64,000 bases of DNA from Mesorhizobium prunaredense (GCF_900156895.1 NZ_FTPD01000067.1:137766-201765); one strand, 5' to 3'. Numbered from the stretch's first letter, positions 37,322-45,377 are shown. Translations and numbers: made by a program. The notes: generated by a model not told the origin, from the sequence alone.

Positions 37322-38983
37322 AACAACCCGTACCTCCCGCTGATCCCCGGCCACGTGTTGAGCTATCAGGGCGACGAAACCGACCCCGTGACCGGCGAGG
37401 TCACGACAGAGCGTAACGACCTCTTCACCACCTCTGCGACCTTTGAGGTCCGGGGGGTCGCGACCACGGTGATCCGCGATACGGTCTACGAGAACGACCT
37501 GCTCATCGAGGACACCTTCGACTGGTACGCCCAGGACACTGCGGGAAACGTCTGGTACTTCGGCGAAATCGTGATCAACTATGAATACGACGACGAGGGC
37601 AATTTTATCGGCGTCAATCACGACGGCGAATGGTCGGCCGATGATCCGGGCAACCAACCGGGCTGGGCCATGAAGGCGACCCCGGAGTTCGGCCCGGCCT
37701 ACTACCTCGAACATGCGCCGGGCATCGCCGAGGACGAGAGCATCATCGCCGAGACGGGGCTCAGCATCGATACGCCCTTCGACCACTATGACAACGCGAT
37801 CAAGATCATCGACAGCTCCGCCCTCTCCACCGGCATCGAGAACAAGTTCTACGCCCCCGGCGTGGGCGAGATCACCGAGGTTGCGTTGGCGCCGGACGGA
37901 AGCATCAAGACAAAAGTCGACCTCTATCGCACTGGCGATGTCGGTGCGCAGGATCCCGATGACTCGGACGACGTCGTGCCAGAGCTGTCCAAGCTTCACG
38001 AGGGCAAGGCAGTGAAGAATCTGGCCGAGGTGCGCGACCTCGACGCCGACGATTTCACCGGGACAGGTGCTGCGAAACAGGTCACGGTGATCGGCGGCGA
38101 GACTGACAGCGCCGACGCGCTCGGGGCCTATTTCTTCGATGCGGCGACCGGAGCGATCAGCGAGGCCCGAATTCTGTTCACGGATCTCTCTGCGGCAGCG
38201 CCCGGCGCCTCGATCGCCGTCGAAGTGCCGGAAGGCCAGACGCTCGGCCTGTTCCTGGTGCGCGGCGTCGACGAGATCGGCGTCGATCTGGAGCAGTTCA
38301 CCGACGGTGGTTTGCATCTCACAAACCTCCTGACGGGAGCGCCGGGCAGTATCACCGATCTTTTTGCCCCCACTGTCATGGACGATGAAGGGAACATCCT
38401 GCCGATCCAACCATTGAGCGCGTTCGGGGCCGATGACGGCACCAACCTGCTGAACCCAGCCGGCAGCCTGCAGGCGATCGGACTTTCCTCGAAAGCGCAA
38501 GAGGCGAGCGGGATCGAGATCATCGGCTTCGAGGACCGGCTGAACACCAGCCCCGACTACGATGGCGATTTCAATGACGCGATCGTCGCGGTGAGCGAGG
38601 CGCCGATCGCGGCCACCACGCTCGGCCATCTTCGCCGTGAGGCCCATGGCACCGAACGAGTTGCACTGGACGACGACCGGCCGGGTCGCGGCGGCGGGGA
38701 CGGCCTTGACGCCGGCGGATGGGGCGCAGACTGGTTCGAAGGCAGGAACGGCGCCGATACCTTCCGGTTTTCCGCCACGGCGTTCGGGGCCGACCGGCTC
38801 GCGGATTTCGACGCTGTCGAGCCCGCCGATTTCGCGGCAGGCTTCGATTGCGCCGCGCTCGATACGAACAATGATGACGGCTTCGCGGAGGGCGACCCTG
38901 ACGTGACCGTCGGCGGGGGCGTGGAGAACCTGCTTGCGAGTGTAGCGTCGCTCGGCGCCAATGCCGACTTCTTCATCACCTGA
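37268..38983 (+). CDS. type I secreted protein with DUF4114 and degenerate RTX repeat
   Basis: 571 residues, acidic, cysteine-poor, no N-terminal signal peptide. Residues about 290-465 include a DUF4114 pattern (FEVPEGQTLGLFLV-like region, then IEIIGFEDRL..PDYDGDFNDAIVAV). Residues about 485-515 carry RTX-like nonapeptides (GGGDGLDAGGWGADWFEGRNGADTFRF). The end LASVASLGANADFFIT suits a C-terminal T1SS signal. It is the likely cargo of the adjacent exporter. GGAGG lies 8 bases before ATG 37268. The N-terminal 280 residues match no family I know. Confidence 0.82.
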   Translation: MAILPNFGAATFIPGAPINNPYLPLIPGHVLSYQGDETDPVTGEVTTERNDLFTTSATFEVRGVATTVIRDTVYENDLLIEDTFDWYAQDTAGNVWYFGEIVINYEYDDEGNFIGVNHDGEWSADDPGNQPGWAMKATPEFGPAYYLEHAPGIAEDESIIAETGLSIDTPFDHYDNAIKIIDSSALSTGIENKFYAPGVGEITEVALAPDGSIKTKVDLYRTGDVGAQDPDDSDDVVPELSKLHEGKAVKNLAEVRDLDADDFTGTGAAKQVTVIGGETDSADALGAYFFDAATGAISEARILFTDLSAAAPGASIAVEVPEGQTLGLFLVRGVDEIGVDLEQFTDGGLHLTNLLTGAPGSITDLFAPTVMDDEGNILPIQPLSAFGADDGTNLLNPAGSLQAIGLSSKAQEASGIEIIGFEDRLNTSPDYDGDFNDAIVAVSEAPIAATTLGHLRREAHGTERVALDDDRPGRGGGDGLDAGGWGADWFEGRNGADTFRFSATAFGADRLADFDAVEPADFAAGFDCAALDTNNDDGFAEGDPDVTVGGGVENLLASVASLGANADFFIT

Positions 38984-39089
38984 CCGATACCCGCCGCCCG
39001 TCCGTTGCGCTGCGCGGCGGACGGGCGCAAAATGGAGGCGACATGGGGAGCGGGGGTGCCTCGCCGCAACGCGAGCTCGGGAGACAACC

Positions 39090-39695
39090 ATGGACTGGAC
39101 CAAGGGACGCGGCCGGTTGATGCTGATAGCGGGTGCAGTGGGAGCCTTCGCGCTGCTGCTAGGCCTAGAGGCGTTGAACGAAGAGGAGTTGATGGTCACG
39201 GACCTCTTGAAGGAGGCTGTGGGCATCGCCCTTCTCGTCGGCTGCTCGACCTGCGTTGCGCTCCTGTCCTCGCGCCTGCGGGAGCAGCAGGCGGAAAGCT
39301 TCGACCTGCGCGACGAGATCGCGCGCATCCGCGAGCGCGACACGCACTGGCGGGCCGACCTCGCCCACCATTTCCAGGAGCTCGGCGCCGCCATTCAGCG
39401 CCAGTTCGCTGCCTGGGGTTGCACACAGGCGGAACAGGAGGTCGGGCTCCTGCTGCTTAAGGGCTTCAGCCACAAGGAGATCGCGCGAATCCGGGAAGCC
39501 AGCGAGGCGACTATTCGTCAGCAAGCGACCGCCCTCTACCACAAGGCTGAGCTCTCGGGCCGCGCGGCGCTCTCCGCCTATTTCCTGGAGGACTTGCTGT
39601 CGCCGCCAGGGCCGGCGCCGCAGTCCCGGGTCCGCGGCAACGGCCCTGACCATCTCGAGATGTCCAAGGTGGCTGGGCGCATCGTTTCAGGCTGA
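39090..39695 (+). CDS. membrane-anchored LuxR-type regulator
   Basis: 201 residues. Two membrane helices (about 11-30 and 44-62) flank a short loop (EALNEEELMVTDLL). A coiled coil (REQQAESFDLRDEIARIRERD) leads to a LuxR/GerE helix-turn-helix at 110-165 (TQAEQEVGLLLLKGFSHKEIARIREASEATIRQQATALYHKAELSGRAAL). A membrane-tethered LuxR protein without a receiver domain could sense the envelope or secretion state. It is 106 bases after the substrate gene and probably controls the island. Confidence 0.85.
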   Translation: MDWTKGRGRLMLIAGAVGAFALLLGLEALNEEELMVTDLLKEAVGIALLVGCSTCVALLSSRLREQQAESFDLRDEIARIRERDTHWRADLAHHFQELGAAIQRQFAAWGCTQAEQEVGLLLLKGFSHKEIARIREASEATIRQQATALYHKAELSGRAALSAYFLEDLLSPPGPAPQSRVRGNGPDHLEMSKVAGRIVSG

Positions 39696-40071
39696 GTGAC
39701 GGCCGCCTGGACGTTGGTGTTCACGTCCTAACCGCACGACCGGAGCAGCAATGGTCGGCACTGCAGTAGGGCTGGCGATAGTGGCGCCGGTCACCGCGAT
39801 CGAGAACACCTGAGATACCTTGCCTGCCATGTTGAATCGCTTGGCTTCCATGTCCGGAAGGTCACAGGCAGCAAGTCAGCAATAATTGAGGAACGCCACC
39901 GGCGGCACATCGTAACGACCCCATCGTGCCCGAAACTGGCCCGTCGAACGAGCGAGCTGGAAGGACTGAAGTTGCGCGAAGCGGACTTTCACAGACGACC
40001 GTTTCTGGCGCAAAGCCGACCTTCGAACGGCACGATTGAACACGCGTCCTGCTGCCGTCATCTCTGGGCGC

Positions 40072-40251
40072 TTAGCGCGTCGCTCGGCGTGGTGACGACA
40101 GGGCATCAAGCCGATCCTGCAGATGCCCGTTCAGCACGATCATCTCCTTGAGCGCCTTCACCGCATCGCCCTTGTGCTGGGCGATGAACTTGTCGGCGAT
40201 GGCGTGAAGGGCGGCTTCCTGGCGGCTGTCCAGCGTCACGATGTTGTCCAT
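40072..40251 (-). CDS. 59-residue helical protein under LexA-type control
   Basis: Starts MDNIVTLDSRQEAALHAIAD and is helical and hydrophilic (KFIAQHKGDAVKALKEMIVLNGHLQDRLDAL). TGGAGG lies 8 bases before the ATG. The promoter has TTGACA-N17-TTCAAT with a perfect GTTC-N7-GTTC box in the spacer. No family recognised; SOS-induced, possibly a small regulator or cell-division/DNA-repair modulator. The gap 39696-40071 before it shows no other gene. Confidence 0.65.
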   Translation of the reverse strand: MDNIVTLDSRQEAALHAIADKFIAQHKGDAVKALKEMIVLNGHLQDRLDALSSPRRATR

Positions 40252-40279
40252 GGCTATGCCTCCAACAGTTTCTGTTCAA

Positions 40280-40308
40280 ATTGAACAAAACGGGAACAAA
40301 AATGTCAA
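40280..40308 (-). promoter_or_regulatory. promoter with embedded LexA (SOS) box
   Basis: Minus strand: TTGACA (40308-40303), 17 bp, TTCAAT (40285-40280). GTTCCCGTTTTGTTC (40297-40283) fits the alphaproteobacterial LexA box GTTC-N7-GTTC exactly and occupies the spacer. An overlapping palindrome GTTCAAATTGAAC lies at 40274-40286. A divergent plus-strand promoter TTGACT-N18-TATTTG (40316-40345) serves the gene at 40387, so one LexA site could control both. Confidence 0.75.
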
Positions 40309-40386
40309 GCGTGAATTGACTCGGCGAGGAATGTCTTCCTATTTGTCAGAGGTGGGGCGGTTGCTCACAAATTGAGGAGAGCCGCG

Positions 40387-40647
40387 ATGGGCAGACGAAA
40401 TAGCCGGTTCGACAGGCTGTCGGCGAGGCATGCCGAGGCGATCATCAGCGACGCTCTCAGCCTGCGCAAGACGGTGCTTTCGTCGCAGCTGCATCTGAAA
40501 GCGCATGGCCAGCTGTTTTGGCAGCTTTGCGGGCTTGTCGAAAAATTGCATGAGGTGATGGCCAGCGTAGCGGAGAAGGAGCCCGATTATCGGATGCCGG
40601 ATCTCGGCCTGCTTCCGCTTCCCGAGGATTATTTGACTCGGAAATGA
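40387..40647 (+). CDS. small protein of unknown function
   Basis: 86 residues, basic N-terminus (MGRRNSRFDRLSARHAEAI) then helices, with DLGLLPLPEDYLTRK at the end. GAGGAGA sits 8 bases before the ATG. Divergent from the LexA-controlled 59-residue gene with the LexA box in between. No signal peptide, no cysteine pairs. No family recognised. Confidence 0.6.
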   Translation: MGRRNSRFDRLSARHAEAIISDALSLRKTVLSSQLHLKAHGQLFWQLCGLVEKLHEVMASVAEKEPDYRMPDLGLLPLPEDYLTRK

Positions 40648-40650
40648 GCC

Positions 40651-40911
40651 ATGGCCGGGCCGATGGACAGCGTTGGACGTGCCGCGAAGGCCAACATGCT
40701 GCTGATCGTCGAGTGCGGCCACTGCTACCATGTCGGACGTTTTCGGGCCAACGACGTGGCCAAGGTGGTGGGCTGGAACAAGCCGCTGGAGACCATCCGG
40801 TTCAGGTGCAAACGATGCAGCCGCAAGGACACCACCGTGCGCACGCAGTTCGTCGACCAGGATCATCCGCCGAAGGGCTACATCTGGGTGCTGCAAAAAT
40901 TCAAGCTTTAG
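40651..40911 (+). CDS. small zinc-ribbon-like protein
   Basis: 86 residues with two cysteine pairs, CGHC (22-25) and CKRC (53-56), spaced like a zinc ribbon, within ECGHCYHVGRFRAND and IRFRCKRCSRKDTTVRTQF. It starts 3 bases after the upstream stop. It may bind a nucleic acid or a protein partner. Its 3' end touches the convergent SRAP gene by 4 bases. Confidence 0.7.
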   Translation: MAGPMDSVGRAAKANMLLIVECGHCYHVGRFRANDVAKVVGWNKPLETIRFRCKRCSRKDTTVRTQFVDQDHPPKGYIWVLQKFKL

Positions 40912-41621
40912 AACAGCGAACCCTGTAGCGGCGCCTGTGGCGCCTGCGGCGGAAACTTTATCTGCGTCGCCGGCTTGTCGACAATCACCAGCGCGTCGTC
41001 TGGTGCCGTGCGCTGCAGGTGCCTGGCTTGCGACCACGGCGCGCTCAGCCAGGTCTCGGTTTCCTCCTGCGTGGTCAGGATCACGGGCATCGCCTTCTCG
41101 TGGATCGGCGCGATCAGGGCGTTGGGCCTGGTCGTCAGAAAACCGTAGAGCTCGAACTCGCCGGGGCCGTCCTTGACCTTGCGCACGCCTTGCCAGCGCG
41201 TCCACAGGCCGGCGAAGAAGAACAGCGGCCGCGCCTCGTTCAGCGCAAACCAGTAGTTTTTCTGGATACCGGTATCCGGGTCCTTGTCGCCCGGCGTTGG
41301 GCTCGGTTCGGCAAAACTGGTGAGCGGCACCACGCAGCGGTTCTCGACGCCGAGATATTGCTGCCAGTGGCCATATTGCGGGTTGCGGATGTTGGTGGTG
41401 CCGTAGTCGGCCTTGCCCTTCACGCGCTCGATCGGCGTCGGCATGCCCCACAGCAGGTTGGCCAGTTCCCGCTCACCGTCCGGCGCATTGCGCACCACCG
41501 GGCCGGGCTGGTTGGGGTAGATGTCGATGGAGGGCTCGAGATTGCCGAGACTATCGCGCAAGGCGCGGGTCCACTGGCGGATCGCTTCCTGGCTGGTGGT
41601 GATGTTGTAGAGGTTGCACAT
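40908..41621 (-). CDS. SOS response-associated peptidase (SRAP, YedK/HMCES family)
   Basis: 237 residues. The catalytic Cys2 follows the processed Met (MCNLYNITTS). The active-site set is present: Asn77 in TTNIRN, Glu105 in SFAEPSP, His174 in PIHEKAMPVIL. SRAP proteins cross-link covalently to abasic sites in single-stranded DNA through Cys2 and protect them. No LexA box is evident in its own short upstream region, but it lies 0.6 kb from the LexA-controlled gene pair. Confidence 0.95.
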   Translation of the reverse strand: MCNLYNITTSQEAIRQWTRALRDSLGNLEPSIDIYPNQPGPVVRNAPDGERELANLLWGMPTPIERVKGKADYGTTNIRNPQYGHWQQYLGVENRCVVPLTSFAEPSPTPGDKDPDTGIQKNYWFALNEARPLFFFAGLWTRWQGVRKVKDGPGEFELYGFLTTRPNALIAPIHEKAMPVILTTQEETETWLSAPWSQARHLQRTAPDDALVIVDKPATQIKFPPQAPQAPLQGSLF

Positions 41622-41655
41622 GTCGAGCCCTCAGCGATGTTCAGGCATCTTGTGG

Positions 41656-41702
41656 GAAAGGGCAGGTAATTTCCAGCGCTGTCCGCTCGGCTGCTGACAC
41701 GC
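41656..41702 (+). repeat. 47-bp direct repeat, copy 1
   Basis: GGGCAGGTAATTTCCAGCG...GCTGCTGACACGC; the partner is at 42357-42402 with four differences. The pair brackets the sulfotransferase remnant and the gene at 41904. Confidence 0.8.
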
Positions 41703-41785
41703 TACCCCAGCCACCACCAAAGCGCCGCGATCACCGCCGCCATCCCCGGCGATCGATCGCGGCAGAAGGATACTTCCGTGCGCAG
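41702..41785 (-). pseudogene. decayed C-terminal fragment of a sulfotransferase-like gene
   Basis: Minus-strand reading GSILLPRSIAGMAAVIAALW..WLG-stop corresponds to GSYIMLGLSIAGVVAVLGGVLWWLG-stop of the intact gene at 44637. Only the membrane tail survives. Confidence 0.8.
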
Positions 41786-41903
41786 CGGCGAACCGCGGGC
41801 TCGGCTTACGCAACGCAGACCGCTTGCGCGCGTTCTACCCATTAGGAGGAGCATGGCGATCTGACAGCGGGTCTCATGCGCTCACAATTGGAGGCAAATC
41901 ACG

Positions 41904-42341
41904 ATGTCCAAGTTCAAAGATGCCCTTGACCGCGGCAAGGAAGCTCGCCGTGAGCAGGAGGAGAAGGTCGGCAATCAGAAGGCCGAGGCGGTGGACTTCG
42001 GCGCGCAAGCCAGGGCCTGGCTAAACGACGTCGTGGTTGCGTCGCTGGAAACGGCCAGGGCTGACGTGGCAGGCGAGGTGGCGGTCGAGATGGACACCGC
42101 GCCACGCCGCCAAGCCAAAGCATCAACACCATCTATTCGGTTCAGAATCTACAGGAAGCGGGGAACGGAAAAGGAGGTGGCTGGAAGGGCGTTCACGGTC
42201 AACGTTCAGCTGAGTGGACAGGTGTCGGTCTCTTCGCCCGGGATGGTGGCGAGAGAAGTGGGAAACATCGGGGATAGGGCTGACGAGCGGTTCTCTAGCT
42301 TGCTGGCGGAACTGATCGAGGACGCAGCGAAGGGTATTTAG
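41904..42341 (+). CDS. protein of unknown function
   Basis: 145 residues. A charged N-terminal helix (MSKFKDALDRGKEARREQEE), a helical middle and a beta-rich basic half (IRFRIYRKRGTEKEVAGRAFTVNVQLSGQ). GGAGG lies 9 bases before the ATG. No signal or membrane helix. It lies between the two 47-bp direct repeats, so it may have arrived with them. No family recognised. Confidence 0.6.
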   Translation: MSKFKDALDRGKEARREQEEKVGNQKAEAVDFGAQARAWLNDVVVASLETARADVAGEVAVEMDTAPRRQAKASTPSIRFRIYRKRGTEKEVAGRAFTVNVQLSGQVSVSSPGMVAREVGNIGDRADERFSSLLAELIEDAAKGI

Positions 42342-42356
42342 TCAGCAAGGTGTCGA

Positions 42357-42402
42357 GGAAGGGCAGGCAATTTCCAACGCTGTCCGCTGGCTGCTGACAC
42401 GC
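42357..42402 (+). repeat. 47-bp direct repeat, copy 2
   Basis: GGGCAGGCAATTTCCAACG...CTGCTGACACGC; pairs with 41656-41702. It lies just upstream of the minC control region. Confidence 0.8.
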
Positions 42403-42449
42403 CGGGCCTGTCAGTAACAGCTTTCCGGATGCCGCAAGCACCCCCTCCG

Positions 42450-42464
42450 TTAACCTTTCGTTAA
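42450..42464 (+). promoter_or_regulatory. CtrA box upstream of minCDE
   Basis: TTAACCTTTCGTTAA, followed by CC, is an exact TTAA-N7-TTAA(C) CtrA site, 45 bases before the minC start. In Sinorhizobium meliloti the min operon is a reported direct CtrA target, so the site is likely functional. Confidence 0.8.
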
Positions 42465-42508
42465 CCATGGCTGGCTAGCGTTTACCTATCAGTAAGGAAT
42501 CGCTGTCC

Positions 42509-43291
42509 GTGACCTTCGCCGCCCCCGTCGAGACCAAATCCATTCGCTTTCGCGCCCGCTCCTTCGTCGCTTTCACACTCACCCCGGAGACGCCGCTTTC
42601 GGAGTGGCTGGAAAGCCTCGACCGCTGGATCGGCAATTCTCCCGGCTATTTTGCCGGCCGCCCGGTGGTGCTCAACCTCAACACGTTGAAGCCCGCGGTC
42701 AGCCAGATCGAAGCGCTGGTTGCCGAGCTTGGCCTGCGCGGCATCCGCATCTATGCCATCGAGCTCGACGGCAACACGGTGCTTGAGCCCAGTCTGCCGC
42801 CTGTGCTGATCGGCGCCAAGGAGGCCACAGCCGGGCTGCTGATGCAGGCCGATCAAAAGGCTGCCGGCAGGCCGGAAGAGGCGGGCAGGGCGGAAGAAGG
42901 CAGGGCGGAACCGGGCAAGCAGTCAGAAGACAGGCAGCCAGAAGACAGGGTGCCGGACGCGCCGGCCACGCTGATGGTCAAGACGCCGATCCGCTCGGGC
43001 CAGTCGATCTTCCACGCGCATGGCGATGTCATCGTGCTGGGCTCCGTCGCCTCCGGTTCCGAGATCGTCGCCGCCGGCTCGATCCACGTCTACGGCACGC
43101 TGCGCGGGCGGGCGTCGGCGGGTGTGCTCGGCCATTCGGCGGCGCGCATCTTCTGCCGCAAAAACGAGGCCGAACTGCTGTCGGTCGACGGCTGGTATTG
43201 CACCGCCGAGGAGATGGAGCCGGCCTTGCGTGGCAAAGCGGTGCAGGCGTTTCTGGAAAAAGACACGCTGCGCATCGCGCCGTTCAGCTAA
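42509..43291 (+). CDS. minC: septum-site inhibitor MinC
   Basis: 260 residues from a GTG start. N-terminal FtsZ-inhibiting domain about 1-110 (SFVAFTLTPETPLSEWLESLDRWI). A Glu/Gly-rich linker spans about 118-150. The C-terminal beta-helix is about 155-225 (SGQSIFHAHGDVIVLGSVASGSEIVAAGSIHVYGTLRGRASAG), which binds MinD. It blocks Z-ring assembly at the poles. AAGGA lies 10 bases upstream. Confidence 0.97.
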   Translation: MTFAAPVETKSIRFRARSFVAFTLTPETPLSEWLESLDRWIGNSPGYFAGRPVVLNLNTLKPAVSQIEALVAELGLRGIRIYAIELDGNTVLEPSLPPVLIGAKEATAGLLMQADQKAAGRPEEAGRAEEGRAEPGKQSEDRQPEDRVPDAPATLMVKTPIRSGQSIFHAHGDVIVLGSVASGSEIVAAGSIHVYGTLRGRASAGVLGHSAARIFCRKNEAELLSVDGWYCTAEEMEPALRGKAVQAFLEKDTLRIAPFS

Positions 43292-43397
43292 TGCTGTTAC
43301 CCGAAAGTACGCAGTTATTTTGGAATAAAAACAAAGACTTAAGCGCATAACATAAATCGAACGATTAGACAATACCAACAACAATAAGGAGGCATAG

Positions 43398-44213
43398 ATG
43401 GGCAAAGTTGTGGTGGTCACCTCGGGCAAGGGGGGCGTCGGCAAGACGACCTCGACGGCCGCCCTTGGCGCCGCCGTCGCGAGAACCGGCAAGAGGGTGG
43501 CGCTGGTCGACTTCGACGTGGGTTTGAGGAATCTCGATCTGATCATGGGCGCCGAGCGGCGGGTGGTGTTCGACCTGGTCAACGTCATCCAGGGAACGGC
43601 CAAGCTGTCGCAGGCGCTGATCCGCGACAAGCGGGTCGAGACGCTGTTCCTGCTGCCGGCCTCGCAGACGCGCGACAAGGATGCGCTGACCGAGGAGGGC
43701 GTCGGCGAGGTGATCGAAAAGCTGAGCTCGGTGTTCGACTACGTCTTCTGCGACAGCCCGGCCGGCATCGAGCGCGGCGCGCAGCTTGCCATGCGCTTTG
43801 CCGACGAGGCGGTCATCGTCACCAACCCGGAAGTCAGCTCGGTGCGCGATTCCGATCGCATCATCGGCCTGCTCGACGCCAGGACCGTCAAGGCCGAGCG
43901 GGGCGAGCAGATCGCCAAGCATGTGCTGGTGACGCGGTATGATGCGGCGCGCGCGGCGCGCGGCGAAATGCTCTCGATCGACGACGTGCTCGAGATCCTG
44001 TCGACGCCGCTGCTGGGCATCATTCCCGAGAGCCAGGACGTGCTCAAGGCCTCCAACCTCGGGTCGCCGGTGACACTCAGCGATCCGACCAATTCAGCCG
44101 CCCGCGCCTATATCGAGGCGGCCAAACGGCTTGAGGGCGAGGACCTGCCGGTCGTCGTGCCGTTCGAGCGCAAGGGCTTTCTCGACCGGCTTTTTGGAAG
44201 GAGGGCAGCATGA
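43398..44213 (+). CDS. minD: septum-site ATPase MinD
   Basis: 271 residues with the deviant Walker A GKGGVGKTT (Lys11 and Lys16), DFDVGLRNLD, FCDSPAGIE, and a C-terminal amphipathic membrane helix (KGFLDRLFGRR). It recruits MinC to the membrane and oscillates under MinE. An AT-rich 106-bp gap separates it from minC, with AAGGAGG before the ATG, so minDE may have an extra promoter. The stop overlaps the minE start. Confidence 0.98.
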   Translation: MGKVVVVTSGKGGVGKTTSTAALGAAVARTGKRVALVDFDVGLRNLDLIMGAERRVVFDLVNVIQGTAKLSQALIRDKRVETLFLLPASQTRDKDALTEEGVGEVIEKLSSVFDYVFCDSPAGIERGAQLAMRFADEAVIVTNPEVSSVRDSDRIIGLLDARTVKAERGEQIAKHVLVTRYDAARAARGEMLSIDDVLEILSTPLLGIIPESQDVLKASNLGSPVTLSDPTNSAARAYIEAAKRLEGEDLPVVVPFERKGFLDRLFGRRAA

Positions 44214-44482
44214 GCCTGTTAGACCTCTTCAAGCGGCGCGGCAGCGCGCCGGTGGCGCGCGAGCGGCTGCAGGTGCTGCTCGCCTATGAGCGCCGCAACC
44301 GCAGCCAGCCCGATCTCGTCTCGGTGCTGCGCGAGGAGATCATGGCCGTCATCGCCAGGCATGTGCAGATCGACCAGGATTATCTGCAGGTCTCGATGGA
44401 TCGCGGCGAGACGATGTCGACACTGGAGATCGACATCCAAATCCCCAACAAGAGCGCAAGGCCGCTGGCGATGTCGGCCTGA
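44210..44482 (+). CDS. minE: topological specificity factor MinE
   Basis: 90 residues. N-terminal membrane-targeting MSLLDLFKRRG, the anti-MinCD helix RLQVLLAYERR and a C-terminal dimer domain ending VSMDRG..STLEIDIQIP-like. It stimulates the MinD ATPase to drive oscillation. ATGA overlap with minD ensures coupled translation. Confidence 0.97.
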   Translation: MSLLDLFKRRGSAPVARERLQVLLAYERRNRSQPDLVSVLREEIMAVIARHVQIDQDYLQVSMDRGETMSTLEIDIQIPNKSARPLAMSA

Positions 44483-44499
44483 GCGGCGGTGAGGTGTCC

Positions 44500-44527
44500 T
44501 TTCTCCCCGTCACTATACGGGGAGAAA
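44500..44527. terminator. perfect 11-bp hairpin after minE
   Basis: TTTCTCCCCGT-CACTAT-ACGGGGAGAAA, followed by TGCCCGGCAGGGCA. No U-tract, and the sequence belongs to another dispersed hairpin family, but its position suits 3'-end formation for minCDE. Confidence 0.5.
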
Positions 44528-44636
44528 TGCCCGGCAGGGCAATGAGGGGCGGCGCCGACATCGACAGTGGTCATCCCAACACCCGGTTGGAGCCATTTTT
44601 TGTCTGAAGCGATTGCCTGGCGTTATCTCCTGGCCA

Positions 44637-45377
44637 CTACCCCAGCCACCACAAAACCCCGCCCAGCACCGCCACCACCCCCGCGATCGACAGCCCGAGC
44701 ATGATGTAGGATCCCTTGATGACGTCGCGGATCACCTTCTTGACGCTTGAGCGGTCATTGAGGTTCGGGAACGGCTCCTGCGGTTCCGCCACGCCGAGAA
44801 AGCGGCACAACGGCCCCCAGCCTTCGGTCACCGTGAACACCAGGAGCTTTTCCGGCGGAACGGCTGCCTTCACCTCATCGGTGTAGGCGTTGTAGCGTGC
44901 GATCGCGCGCTCGCGGTCGTCCATCACGCCGGCCAGCACGCGGCCCCAGATCAGCTTGCGCGACATGTCGCCGAATTTTCGGCCGAACGGCGTCAGCCAC
45001 TCCAAAATCTTGAACTGCCAGAGATTCTCGGTGAAGTAGATCGTGTCGATCGTGCTGTCGTACCAGCCTTCGGCGCCGCGCGGGTGGAGCGTCAGCAGCA
45101 CCTTGGCGTCAGGGTATTCGGCCAGCAACTCCCGCCACACGCAGCAGCCGGGATTGTCGACCGTCGCCGTGTAGTTGGCAAACACCCGGTCCCAGTCGTG
45201 CGGCGTGCCGGGCTTGCTGTTCGCTACCTTGCGCCAGAAATCGAGGTGGCCCTTGTTGGCCTTGTTGAGGATCACTTCCTGCATGTGATAGCAGGGAAGG
45301 CCGAGCCTGTTCAGCGCGGCAAAGGTCGACCATGTGCCGGTGCGTCCGAACCCCGCGCCGATTACCTTGAGCGCCAT
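44637..45377 (-). CDS. sulfotransferase-family protein with C-terminal membrane anchor
   Basis: 246 residues. N-terminal PAPS-binding-like loop VIGAGFGRTGTWSTFAAL (5'-PSB region), AKVLLTLHPRGAEGWYDS (3'-PB-like), RYNAYTDEVKAAVPPEKLLVF and CRFLGV. The last 23 residues are one membrane helix (IMLGLSIAGVVAVLGGVLWWLG). The family transfers sulfate from PAPS; the acceptor is unknown. ATG 45377 is chosen with GGGGGA upstream. A second decayed C-terminus lies at 41.7 kb. Confidence 0.85.
   Translation of the reverse strand: MALKVIGAGFGRTGTWSTFAALNRLGLPCYHMQEVILNKANKGHLDFWRKVANSKPGTPHDWDRVFANYTATVDNPGCCVWRELLAEYPDAKVLLTLHPRGAEGWYDSTIDTIYFTENLWQFKILEWLTPFGRKFGDMSRKLIWGRVLAGVMDDRERAIARYNAYTDEVKAAVPPEKLLVFTVTEGWGPLCRFLGVAEPQEPFPNLNDRSSVKKVIRDVIKGSYIMLGLSIAGVVAVLGGVLWWLG

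Noticed and set aside
39876..40109. 77-codon minus-strand frame between the LuxR and LexA-controlled genes
   Set aside because: Arg-rich, no ribosome site, overlaps the supported 59-residue gene at 40072-40251 in another frame.
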